From Alphaproteobacteria bacterium (GTDB lineage: Bacteria; Pseudomonadota; Alphaproteobacteria; Puniceispirillales; Puniceispirillaceae), in the NCBI GenBank assembly GCA_011522945.1, contig WTHY01000068.1, positions 1 through 7,328 on the forward strand: a stretch of 7,328 nt of DNA. The letters run 5' to 3'. Positions 1-7,042 of this stretch are shown piece by piece; the first letter of the stretch is position 1; each line of letters starts with the position of its first letter. The notes beneath the pieces were generated by a model. The model had not been told where the DNA came from and ran no database searches. It saw nothing but the letters and a program-made list of their open reading frames with translations. The translations under genes and the position numbers were made by a program.

Positions 1-2005
1 TATTAAGGCAGCTGCCTATTATTTAGGCGCAGATGCTGTTGGTATAAGCCGCTGTCCTGAGTGGGCATGGTATTCTCATAATGCCGCTGGTGAAGAGATA
101 AATCCGCCACATGATCAAGCAATCAGCATGATCATCGACCAAGGCTTTGAAACTATGGAAGGCGCATCTGGTGATGATTGGATCAGTGTTGCGCAATCCA
201 TGCGTGCCTATTTGCGCTTTTCTTTACTTGGCGGCGTGATAGCACGCCAAATTCGCAATCTAGGCTATAATGCAAAGGCACATACTGTGCTTGATGGTGA
301 TGTGCTGCAACCACCATTATTGCTGTTATCAGGTTTGGGTGAGGTTAGCCGTATTGGAGAGGTCATCTTAAACCCGTTCCTTGGTCCTAGATTGAAGTCA
401 GGTGTTGTTACAACTGACATGCCTCTTAGCCATGATAAGCCCATTGATTTTGGTCTGCAGAATTTCTGTGAAAATTGCAATAAATGTGCGCGAGAATGCC
501 CGTCTGGTGCCATCACTGCTGGACCAAAACTGATGTTTAATGGTTATGAGATTTGGAAATCAGATAGTCAGAAATGTGCCAGCTATCGCATTGGAACAGA
601 GGGCGGCGCCATGTGTGGCCGCTGCATGAAAACCTGCCCTTGGAATTTGGAAGGCTTATTTGCTGAAGCGCCGTTTAGATGGGCAGCTATGCATATGCCG
701 CAAGCTGCACCGCTCCTTGCCAAGCTGGATGATATGGCGGGTCATGGCGAGCTCAATAATGTCAAAAAATGGTGGTGGGACATTGAGCTGGCAGAGGATG
801 GTGGCTATCACCCAACCGACAAGCCAGTTAATCGACGTGGTCTGCAAAAAGATCTGAAACTAGATTATAAGGATCAGACGCTTGCTGTCTATCCAGCACC
901 ATTAGCACCGCATCCTTGGGCATATCCCTATCCGATGGATAGAGAGGCTGGCATCGAAGCCTATCAAGCTATGATAACAGCTGAAGAATACCAAGCACGC
1001 TTGGAGCGCGGTGAAACAGACCATTTACATATTTACAAAAATGATGGGCCATCCCCAGTGTTGCGGGTGAAAGTCTCTAAAGTGGATAAGCTTTCAGATG
1101 GTGTTACACTTTATGAATTCCGGGCTTTGGATGGTTCAGACTTGCCAGAATGGACTGCAGGCGCGCATTTAGACATTGTGGTAGCGCCAGAATTTCTAAG
1201 GCAATATTCAATGTGTGGCGATCCTAAAGACCGGTCTTGCTACCAGATAGCTGTCTTGCGTGAGGATGGTGGGCGTGGCGGCTCTCAGCTGATGCACCGC
1301 ATTTTTTCTGAAGGTCGTAAAGTCTTTATATCACGCCCGATAAATCATTTTGAGCTGGTTGAGAGTGCCCCTAAATCCTATTTCATGGGTGGCGGTATCG
1401 GCGTGACGCCGATGATTGCCTTCGCACATAGGCTGCATGATTTAGGTCAGGATTTCGTTTTACATTACTCGGCGCGGCATCGTGCAGATGCAGCTTTCAT
1501 AGGGATTCTAGAACAAGTTCCATGGTCGGATAAGGTGCATATCCATATTTCGGATGAGGGTAGCCGGGCTGATTTACATAGTTTGCTGGCAGATGCGCCG
1601 CAGGGCAGCCAGCTATATAGCTGTGGGCCTGAGGCGTACATGCAAGCGGTTATGGATGCAGGTGCGGCGCAAGGCTTTCCGGAAGACGCACGTCATTTGG
1701 AATATTTCAATGTGCCGGAAATGCTAGACTATGAAAATCATGACTTCATATTGAAGCTGGCTAAATCTGGTCTCATGCTTAACGTGCCGGCTGACAAAGT
1801 GGCAACAGATGTGCTTGCAGAACATGGTATTCATGTCGATGTAAAATGTTCTGATGGTATTTGCGGTGTCTGTAAATGTGGTCTAATTGACGGGGATGTT
1901 GAACATCGTGATTTTGTCTTGTCAAAAGCACAGCGTGAGCAGGCTATAATCTTATGCCAGTCTCGTGCCGCTGAGGCTGATGGTATCATAGAAATTGATT
2001 TGTAG
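1..2005 (+). CDS. rdhA: Self-sufficient (catabolic) reductive dehalogenase fused to FMN/[2Fe-2S] oxidoreductase, 5'-truncated by window edge
   Basis: Likely a cytoplasmic enzyme that removes halogen from halo-aromatic compounds at a corrinoid, using electrons from NAD(P)H through its own reductase module. Reading is open from base 2 (667 codons, TAG at 2003-2005). The internal ATG at 128 is not the start, because RdhA-like sequence (LGADAVGIS, then WAWYSHNAAGE) precedes it. Counting residues from base 2: GLGE..R and TTDMPL region (about 111-142); first [4Fe-4S] motif CENCNKCARECP with Cys156/159/162/166 (bases 467 on); second cluster Cys192/205/208/212 ending in CMKTCPWN (to base 637). The reductase half has the FMN motif RQYSMCGDP (400-408), nucleotide loop GGGIGVTPM (463-471), SCGP (540-543) and a plant-type [2Fe-2S] motif Cys616/621/624 plus Cys652. 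All cluster ligands are present. This order matches BhbA-type fusions rather than respiratory RdhA, which is exported and paired with RdhB; no rdhB follows here. The N-terminus, and so the absence of a Tat signal, cannot be seen. Dehalogenase class is well supported; substrate is unknown. Confidence 0.88.
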   Translation, partial: IKAAAYYLGADAVGISRCPEWAWYSHNAAGEEINPPHDQAISMIIDQGFETMEGASGDDWISVAQSMRAYLRFSLLGGVIARQIRNLGYNAKAHTVLDGDVLQPPLLLLSGLGEVSRIGEVILNPFLGPRLKSGVVTTDMPLSHDKPIDFGLQNFCENCNKCARECPSGAITAGPKLMFNGYEIWKSDSQKCASYRIGTEGGAMCGRCMKTCPWNLEGLFAEAPFRWAAMHMPQAAPLLAKLDDMAGHGELNNVKKWWWDIELAEDGGYHPTDKPVNRRGLQKDLKLDYKDQTLAVYPAPLAPHPWAYPYPMDREAGIEAYQAMITAEEYQARLERGETDHLHIYKNDGPSPVLRVKVSKVDKLSDGVTLYEFRALDGSDLPEWTAGAHLDIVVAPEFLRQYSMCGDPKDRSCYQIAVLREDGGRGGSQLMHRIFSEGRKVFISRPINHFELVESAPKSYFMGGGIGVTPMIAFAHRLHDLGQDFVLHYSARHRADAAFIGILEQVPWSDKVHIHISDEGSRADLHSLLADAPQGSQLYSCGPEAYMQAVMDAGAAQGFPEDARHLEYFNVPEMLDYENHDFILKLAKSGLMLNVPADKVATDVLAEHGIHVDVKCSDGICGVCKCGLIDGDVEHRDFVLSKAQREQAIILCQSRAAEADGIIEIDL

Positions 2006-2011
2006 GCGTGG

Positions 2012-2030
2012 TGCTGATTCAGCATGCATT
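2012..2030 (+). terminator. Weak hairpin just after the dehalogenase stop
   Basis: TGCTG (2012-2016) pairs with CAGCA (2020-2024) around a three-base ATT loop, six bases after the TAG stop. Only a short, impure T run (CATTT) follows, so intrinsic termination would be inefficient. It may instead stabilise the mRNA 3' end, or mean nothing. Confidence 0.22.
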
Positions 2031-2116
2031 TCCAACAGCCCTATTTGCAGCTTGTTATAGGTCAAAAGCAGGTTCGCTGGTGTTAAGTTGCCTAATTAAG
2101 AAATGCCTGGGCTGGC

Positions 2117-2150
2117 GAGTGTCTGATAGCTCACTCTATTAATTTTATTT
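2117..2150 (+). terminator. Candidate terminator for the plus-strand dehalogenase transcript
   Basis: GAGTG (2117-2121) pairs with CACTC (2132-2136) around a ten-base loop. A T-rich stretch follows directly (2137-2150, broken by a few A), running over the 3' end of the convergent ccmH. The stem is short and the loop large, so this is a weak rho-independent terminator at best. On the minus strand no T run follows the hairpin, so it would not terminate the ccm operon the same way. Confidence 0.3.
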
Positions 2151-3722
2151 CTGAGATTGTAGCGCTGCAATTTGTGCGGCTAGCCGTTCTGCAAATGGCA
2201 CATCCTCAGGTAGCTTGTCCTGTAGTCTAAGCCATGCAGACAGAGCTTCGTCGGTGTCGCCACGCATATTTGCAAAATGTCCTGCAAAAAACAGATATTC
2301 CAACCCATCTGGGTCAATTGCCTGCAAATTTCGAACAGCCTTTTCAGCTAGAGTAAGATAAAGATTGCCTGTCTCGCTCTGTAATAAAGTTTCTAACAGA
2401 GCAAGTTGGTAGTCGGGATTTGTTGGGAATGCATTAGCAGCACCGCTCAGCGCTCTCATGAGGCCGTCTCTGTCATTCAATACACGGCGAGATTGAATAA
2501 GACGTTCCCAGCCAGCCGGGTCATCTGGCGTGTCTTGAAGTTTTTCTTCAAGTCCGGCAACCATTGCGGCAATCATTTCCTGCCTGTCTTCAATGCTCAT
2601 ATCAGCTGCGGCAGCAAGCATATCTGCATCTGGGCCTGAAGGTGTATCAACAGGAATGCCAGCAGCCTTTGCAGCCTGTGCGATGTTATCAGACAGCATA
2701 GTGCGCCATGGCGCATCATCTGTAGAGAGTGTTTGAAGCCGCTGCCAATAGGTGAGGGCGTTCTCAAAATTTTCATCTTGAAAGGCTGCCAATCCTGATA
2801 GATATAAAGCTCTCGGTTCGTCAGGGTTAGCCTCCAATATGTCAGCTAATATCTGACGTGCTGGCAATGTTACAAGGCCGCCTGCCTCTCTGCTAATAGC
2901 CTCTGCCTGCATAGCGCGAATGCTAAGATCTCCATCTGTAAGTTCAAGCGCGGCGGCTAAGGCTTTTTGTTCTGTTACAAATGCATTTGACTGTGCAGCA
3001 GCCATAGCCAGACGCAATTGTGCATCAACAGACATCGGCATTCTCAAGGCATTTTCCTTTGCAGCTGCAAGTGTTTCTTTTGCCATTTTCAGTCTTGCGT
3101 CTGATGCTAATCTTGCATCTTCAATGGCAGCGCTTCGATTGGCGAGTGGCAGACTTGTCAGGTCAGGCCGTCCAAGTTGGCTGTAGGCAATCATGCTTAC
3201 AGCAACAATTAAAGTGACGCTCACTAAAAGCGGCTTTACTGAGATATGACCATCCTCAGTTAATGTATGCTCAGCGCTATCACGGACTGATCTGGTGTGT
3301 TGTGTTGTGTTGCTCTGGCCACGCCTATGCATCCAGAATATTAGGGCGGCGAAAAGCAATAGAATGACGGGCATGACCCATAAAAGGTAGGTTGAAGTCT
3401 GCACTGGTGGTTTTAATAAAACATAGTCGCCATATTGGCTGCGAATAGACTCTAATATATCACTATCTGTCTTTCCTGATTGCAGCTGAGTTCTCACCTC
3501 AAGACGTAAATCGCGCGCCAAATCAGCATCTGAGTCATCGATAGACTGATTTTGGCAGACTAAACACCGTAATTGTTGTGATAGCGCTCTGGCACGTTCT
3601 TCTAATATTGGATCAGATAGCTGCTCTTCTGGGCTTACGGCAAAGCTAACAGTGAATGTAGAGAGGCTGCAGAAAATAGCTATGAAACAGATGGCAATAT
3701 AGGATTTAAGCGCCTGATCCAT
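2145..3722 (-). CDS. ccmH: CcmH-CcmI fusion, cytochrome c maturation thiol oxidoreductase / apocytochrome chaperone
   Basis: A 525-residue membrane protein of System I cytochrome c biogenesis, ending the ccm operon. Residues about 7-29 form a signal/anchor helix. The periplasmic CcmH domain carries LRCLVCQNQSI (51-61), whose Cys53 and Cys56 would reduce or hold the heme-binding CXXC of apocytochrome c. A second helix (about 112-131) ends the CcmH part. A third helix (about 164-181) followed by LGRPDLTSLPLANR opens a CcmI-like part, whose long alanine-rich C-terminus is consistent with TPR repeats that bind the apocytochrome C-terminus. E. coli CcmH (about 350 residues) is a comparable fusion; many alphaproteobacteria keep CcmI separate. 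The ATG at 3722 shares one base with the ccmG stop (TAATG), and a GAGG lies at 3733-3730 with seven bases to the start, so translational coupling is likely. Stop TAA at 2147-2145. Confidence 0.92.
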   Translation of the reverse strand: MDQALKSYIAICFIAIFCSLSTFTVSFAVSPEEQLSDPILEERARALSQQLRCLVCQNQSIDDSDADLARDLRLEVRTQLQSGKTDSDILESIRSQYGDYVLLKPPVQTSTYLLWVMPVILLLFAALIFWMHRRGQSNTTQHTRSVRDSAEHTLTEDGHISVKPLLVSVTLIVAVSMIAYSQLGRPDLTSLPLANRSAAIEDARLASDARLKMAKETLAAAKENALRMPMSVDAQLRLAMAAAQSNAFVTEQKALAAALELTDGDLSIRAMQAEAISREAGGLVTLPARQILADILEANPDEPRALYLSGLAAFQDENFENALTYWQRLQTLSTDDAPWRTMLSDNIAQAAKAAGIPVDTPSGPDADMLAAAADMSIEDRQEMIAAMVAGLEEKLQDTPDDPAGWERLIQSRRVLNDRDGLMRALSGAANAFPTNPDYQLALLETLLQSETGNLYLTLAEKAVRNLQAIDPDGLEYLFFAGHFANMRGDTDEALSAWLRLQDKLPEDVPFAERLAAQIAALQSQK

Positions 3723-4294
3723 TACTCTGCCTCAGATAATTTTGCCAGAGCCGGGCGGATGATTGTGTCTATAACATCACGAAAGACAGGGCCTGCATGA
3801 CGCAGAATAATTTTACCATTACCATCGATAAGATATGTTTCTGGAACACCATATAGCCCGTATGACCTGCCTACAGCCCCATCATAATCCATCCAGACGG
3901 CCTGATAGGGATTGCCATAGGTTTCTAGGAAGGTGGCCGTATCCTGGTGCTTGTCCTTATAGGCAACAGCAATGACAGCTACCTCTTCGCTGAGGAGCGC
4001 TAAGGCAGGTAATTCAGCACGGCAAGGTGCACACCAGCTTGCCATGAAATTGATTAAAACAGGTTGGCCTTGAAATGCCTCTAAAGGTTTGGCCATATCT
4101 TCGCTTAAAGGTGTAATCGGAAGGTCAGGGGCTGACTTACCAATTAATACAGATGGTAGCTGATCACTGTTGCGCGTGCCAGATAAGGTGCCTAAAAGTG
4201 CGGCACCTGCAATGGCAGCAAATCCTATAAATGCGATGATTGGTATTAAAAATACCAATCTTGAGCGGCTGTCTCTTGGCTTGTCTGTGCTCAT
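3722..4294 (-). CDS. ccmG: CcmG/DsbE, periplasmic thiol:disulfide oxidoreductase of cytochrome c maturation
   Basis: A membrane-anchored thioredoxin-fold protein that keeps the apocytochrome c CXXC cysteines reduced for heme attachment. I chose the ATG at 4294 (190 residues). It forms a four-base ATGA overlap with the ccmF stop and gives a normal N-terminus: a short basic cytoplasmic segment, then one helix at about 13-36. An in-frame start at 4375 would add 27 unusual residues and overlap ccmF by 85 bases. Visible motifs: APDLPITPL at the fold entry (55-63), the active site WCAPC (87-91, Cys88 and Cys91), and the cis-proline segment GVPETYLID (149-157). These are the hallmarks of the TlpA/DsbE family. 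No clear Shine-Dalgarno precedes this start, so it probably relies on coupling from ccmF. Its place between ccmF and ccmH supports CcmG over a general TlpA-like reductase. Confidence 0.93.
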   Translation of the reverse strand: MSTDKPRDSRSRLVFLIPIIAFIGFAAIAGAALLGTLSGTRNSDQLPSVLIGKSAPDLPITPLSEDMAKPLEAFQGQPVLINFMASWCAPCRAELPALALLSEEVAVIAVAYKDKHQDTATFLETYGNPYQAVWMDYDGAVGRSYGLYGVPETYLIDGNGKIILRHAGPVFRDVIDTIIRPALAKLSEAE

Positions 4295-6225
4295 GAAACT
4301 AGCTTTCGTCTTGACCTGCCAGCAAGCGCAAAGATGCCACCAACTGCCATCAAACCAGCGCCGCCCCAAATCCAACTGATAAGTGGCTTGTGATACAGGC
4401 GCAACGTGTAACCTTGTGTTGCATCACCATCGCCCAAGACAGCGTAATCATCGCCAGATAGGGTAGGTCTGATTGCGGCCTCTGTTGTTGTTTGGCCTTC
4501 TGCTGGATAAAACCGTTTTTCCGGCTTCAATATGGCAATATCGCTGCCATCCAAAGTTTCAAGCGCAAGCCTTGCTGTGACTGTCTGATAATTTGGCCCT
4601 AGATTATTTTCAATTGCCTCAAATCGATATTGCCTGTCTTGCAAGGTAATAACATCGCCCGGCATGGCGCGAATTGTGGCTTCGCTTCTGGCAATGCCAT
4701 CTCCTAAAGCACCAGCTAAAAATACTGCCATGCCTAGATGCCCAAGCCAGACACCCCAAATAGGCAGGCCAAGTGTTGTTAGGCGCTTTGAGAGCTGTGT
4801 TGGCTGATGAAATTTCAGCTGTCTTTGCATATCAGCTGCCATGCCAAATGCCAGCCAACCAAGCAGGCCTATGCCTGCTATACCTGCCGCAGAAATGTCA
4901 GTGATAAGCATAACAGAGAGCACTATTACGATTATCGCGGATATGCCAGCTATTATAAGTGTTTGACGTGCCTTTGGAAGGCTGCCGCCGCGCCACATCA
5001 GGACAGGGCCAATAACCATCCCAATAAGGGCTAGCGCCATTACTGGATTGAATGTAGCGTCAAAATAGGGTGGGCCAACTGTTATACGTGCGCCGCTTAC
5101 TAGCTCTAATCCAAGCGGGTAGAATGTGCCAATCAGTACGATTGCTGTTGCCACAACTAGTATCATATTATTGACCACTAATGCGGTATCACGGCTAGCC
5201 AGTGCTGCGTCAGATGATTGTGCTAATTGTGGTCCGCGCCATGCGAAGAGTAGTAGTGGTATGCCTATGGCAAACAATAATATGCCTAAAATAAATACAC
5301 CACGTGATGGATCTGACGCAAAGCTATGCACAGAGGTGAGTAGCCCAGAACGCACAATGAATGTACCGACAAGCGAAAGCGAAAAACTTAGGATAGCAAG
5401 AAGAATGGTCCAGCTGCGTAATTGTCCTCTTTTTTCAACAACCAGAACTGAATGCATCAGGGCTGTGGCTGCCAGCCATGGCATGAGAGAGGCATTCTCA
5501 ACGGGATCCCAGAACCACCAGCCGCCCCAGCCAAGTTCATAATAGGCCCACCAGCTGCCAAGTGCGATGCCGATGGTCAATGCAGACCAGGCTGCTAAAA
5601 CCCAAGGCCGTGTCCAGCGACCCCACGCCTTATCTACTCTACCGTCAATAAGGCCAGCAACTGCCAAGGAAAAAGCAAGAGATAAGCCTACATATCCCAA
5701 ATATAACATCGGTGGATGAAGCGCGAGGCCAACATCCTGCAATACCGGATTGAGGCCACGGCCATCTAGAGGTGGGTCTACCAACCTTTCAAATGGGTTT
5801 GATGTTAATAGGCTAAAGGCTAGGAATCCAAGCGTTACTGTGCCTTGCACTGATAATGTCAGGGTCACAAACCGCGCAGGTAGTGCCTTGCTTGTCTGGG
5901 CAAAGATGCCACCAAAAAGGACTAGTATGACTATCCATAAAAGCAAGGACCCTTCATGATTGCCCCAACTGCCAGATATTTTGTAGATAAGTGGCTTTAA
6001 GGAATGTGAATGCTGTGCAACAAGCGCGACAGAAAAATCAGAGCTTATGAAAGCATGCACCAGAGCGCCAAAACTGAAAAAGACTAATCCCATGCAACTG
6101 GTCTGGAGAATACGCGCAATCTGGGCTTTCCCTGACAAAGACAATATTGGTAGCAAGGCTTGTGCAAAAGACAAAGCAGCAGCGATGATCAGGGCGAGAT
6201 GTCCTAATTCAATAATCGCTATCAT
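4291..6225 (-). CDS. ccmF: CcmF, heme lyase subunit of System I cytochrome c maturation
   Basis: A 644-residue, multi-helix inner-membrane protein that takes heme from holo-CcmE and, with CcmH/CcmI, ligates it to apocytochrome c. The tryptophan-rich WWD domain is present as WGGWWFWDPVEN (233-244). The four histidines known to matter in E. coli CcmF have clear counterparts: His170 in HPPMLYLGYVG and His300 in VHSFASDPSRG (periplasmic heme ligands), and His258 in LMHSV and His496 in WLGHLG (ligands of the b heme). Many hydrophobic helices are visible, plus a soluble periplasmic domain (about 510-612) before the last helix (about 615-635). The length is normal for the family. Start ATG at 6225 has a GAGG at 6234-6231, five bases away. 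It lies 54 bases after ccmE and overlaps ccmG by four bases. The long plus-strand open frames opposite it are shadows. Confidence 0.96.
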   Translation of the reverse strand: MIAIIELGHLALIIAAALSFAQALLPILSLSGKAQIARILQTSCMGLVFFSFGALVHAFISSDFSVALVAQHSHSLKPLIYKISGSWGNHEGSLLLWIVILVLFGGIFAQTSKALPARFVTLTLSVQGTVTLGFLAFSLLTSNPFERLVDPPLDGRGLNPVLQDVGLALHPPMLYLGYVGLSLAFSLAVAGLIDGRVDKAWGRWTRPWVLAAWSALTIGIALGSWWAYYELGWGGWWFWDPVENASLMPWLAATALMHSVLVVEKRGQLRSWTILLAILSFSLSLVGTFIVRSGLLTSVHSFASDPSRGVFILGILLFAIGIPLLLFAWRGPQLAQSSDAALASRDTALVVNNMILVVATAIVLIGTFYPLGLELVSGARITVGPPYFDATFNPVMALALIGMVIGPVLMWRGGSLPKARQTLIIAGISAIIVIVLSVMLITDISAAGIAGIGLLGWLAFGMAADMQRQLKFHQPTQLSKRLTTLGLPIWGVWLGHLGMAVFLAGALGDGIARSEATIRAMPGDVITLQDRQYRFEAIENNLGPNYQTVTARLALETLDGSDIAILKPEKRFYPAEGQTTTEAAIRPTLSGDDYAVLGDGDATQGYTLRLYHKPLISWIWGGAGLMAVGGIFALAGRSRRKLVS

Positions 6226-6279
6226 ATTTGCCTCACTATTGTCAGTCTAGCTTATAACTTGCAAAGACAGATGCGTTGC

Positions 6280-6714
6280 TCACTTAGAGTCTGCGCCTTG
6301 CCAGACACCTTGTTCTTTAAGTTTGTCAGCAATTTCACGTGGCATGTAGGTCTCATCATGCTTTGCCAATACAGTATCTGCTATAAAGCGCTTTTGATCA
6401 AAGCGACCTTCTGCCACAACGCCTTGGCCCTCGCGGAATAAATCCGGCAAGGCACCTTCATAACGCACAGCAATTTGTGCAGTATCATCTGTGATGATGA
6501 AGTTGGCGATTAATCCGTCAATATTTAATGACTCAGCCGCCACGAGGCCGCCAACACGTAATCTTTTGGCTTCATAATGTTGCGCATCGATTTCTGATGG
6601 TGTGAAGAAAAAGACGATGTTGTCACGCAAAGCCGTGCTGACAAGCCAAGCCGCAATGCCCAATAACACCGCGCCTGCTGCAACGAACATAAGTCTTTGG
6701 GATTTCGCATTCAT
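6280..6714 (-). CDS. ccmE: CcmE, periplasmic heme chaperone
   Basis: A 144-residue membrane-anchored OB-fold protein that binds heme covalently and carries it to CcmF. The heme-binding signature HDETYMP is complete: His119 (covalent heme attachment) and Tyr123 (axial ligand), with the same spacing as His130/Tyr134 of E. coli. An N-terminal helix (about 8-30) is followed by LRDNIVFFFTPSEI, typical of alphaproteobacterial CcmE, and by RVGGLV, the first strand of the beta-barrel. Start: I prefer the ATG at 6714, since its N-terminus (MNAKSQRLMF) looks like other family members. A TTG five codons upstream (6729) is open and in frame; neither start has a good Shine-Dalgarno. It is the first gene of the operon here, and its upstream region holds a perfect palindrome. 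ccmABCD must lie elsewhere if System I is complete. Confidence 0.95.
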   Translation of the reverse strand: MNAKSQRLMFVAAGAVLLGIAAWLVSTALRDNIVFFFTPSEIDAQHYEAKRLRVGGLVAAESLNIDGLIANFIITDDTAQIAVRYEGALPDLFREGQGVVAEGRFDQKRFIADTVLAKHDETYMPREIADKLKEQGVWQGADSK

Positions 6715-6758
6715 TTTTCTATAATCCAACAGTCTATTCTTACGCAGTAATCAAAAAA

Positions 6759-6773
6759 CTTTATGTCATAAAG
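6759..6773. promoter_or_regulatory. Perfect 15-base palindrome upstream of ccmE (candidate operator or leader hairpin)
   Basis: CTTTATG, one central base, CATAAAG: seven perfectly paired positions on each side. The palindrome lies about 45 bases upstream of the ccmE ATG. On the ccm strand it is followed at once by six T (6758-6753), so as RNA it would be an A-U-rich stem of about six pairs plus a U run, resembling a weak terminator or attenuator. As DNA it is a good size for a dimeric repressor or activator. It does not match the FNR consensus (TTGAT-N4-ATCAA). The regulator is unknown. Confidence 0.4.
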
Positions 6774-6813
6774 ATGATGAAACTGAGTCCGCTTCGAGGT
6801 AAATAGGTGACGA

Positions 6814-6848
6814 ACATGATATGTCTTCATATGATGTAGCCACATCAT
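6814..6848. repeat. Nested inverted repeats able to form two alternative hairpins
   Basis: Three segments lie in a row: ACATGATATG (6814-6823), CATATGATGT (6828-6837) and ACATCAT (6842-6848), separated by TCTT and AGCC. Segment 1 pairs with segment 2 at nine of ten positions (G6818-G6833 is the mismatch). The last seven bases of segment 2 pair perfectly with segment 3. The two hairpins share segment 2 and so exclude each other. This could be a multi-site operator or a switching RNA leader; no T run follows, so it is not a simple terminator. Confidence 0.4.
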
Positions 6849-6989
6849 TTAATCAATGAATTTGTTAGAAACATAGCTGAATTTCCACAACTTGATATTA
6901 GCCAGATTGACAGAATGCAGGGCTGTGCAGCCTTTCACGAAAATATTATCAGAATGAAGGATAGTTTATACATAAAATCACCAGTATTT

Positions 6990-7019
6990 TTGATAGTGTC
7001 TCACATGGGTGCATATAGG
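6990..7019 (+). promoter_or_regulatory. Candidate sigma-70-type promoter for the tautomerase gene
   Basis: TTGATA (6990-6995, five of six matches to TTGACA) and TATAGG (7014-7019, four of six to TATAAT) are 18 bases apart. Transcription would start near 7026, giving a leader of about 85 bases that contains the 7043-7060 inverted repeat. The -10 element is weak and lies within a GGTGC-ATATA-GGTGC direct repeat, which might be bound by a regulator. Assigned by eye only. Confidence 0.3.
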
Positions 7020-7042
7020 TGCGGAGTCACGCTGGCTATTTA

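Noticed and set aside
265..516. An 83-codon minus-strand frame inside the dehalogenase
   Set aside because: Antisense to the conserved RdhA region, with no family resemblance or ribosome site; a shadow frame.
128..2005. ATG at 128 as the true start of the dehalogenase
   Set aside because: The frame is open to the window edge and the 42 upstream codons encode recognisable RdhA-family sequence, so the gene begins outside the window.
2040..2061. CCTAT/ATAGG inverted repeat in the convergent spacer
   Set aside because: Five A-T-rich pairs with a 12-base loop and no T run; too weak to call a terminator.
2920..3186. An 88-codon plus-strand frame opposite the CcmI-like region
   Set aside because: Low-complexity Ala/Ser-rich product mirroring the alanine-rich TPR region on the other strand; a shadow frame.
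3722..4375. Longer version of ccmG starting at 4375
   Set aside because: It would overlap ccmF by 85 bases and add a Trp/Cys-rich extension unlike the family. The ATG at 4294 gives a standard ATGA overlap and a normal membrane anchor.
5126..5542. A 138-codon open frame on the plus strand opposite ccmF
   Set aside because: It lies wholly antisense to the WWD-containing core of ccmF, has no recognisable domain, and is explained by codon bias of the real gene.
6280..6729. ccmE starting from the TTG at 6729
   Set aside because: Possible, but TTG is rarer, no ribosome site precedes it, and the ATG at 6714 gives a family-like N-terminus. Kept as an alternative only.
6774..6806. A 10-codon frame beginning ATGATG just right of the palindrome
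   Set aside because: Very short, no clear Shine-Dalgarno, and no sign of function; not called as a gene.
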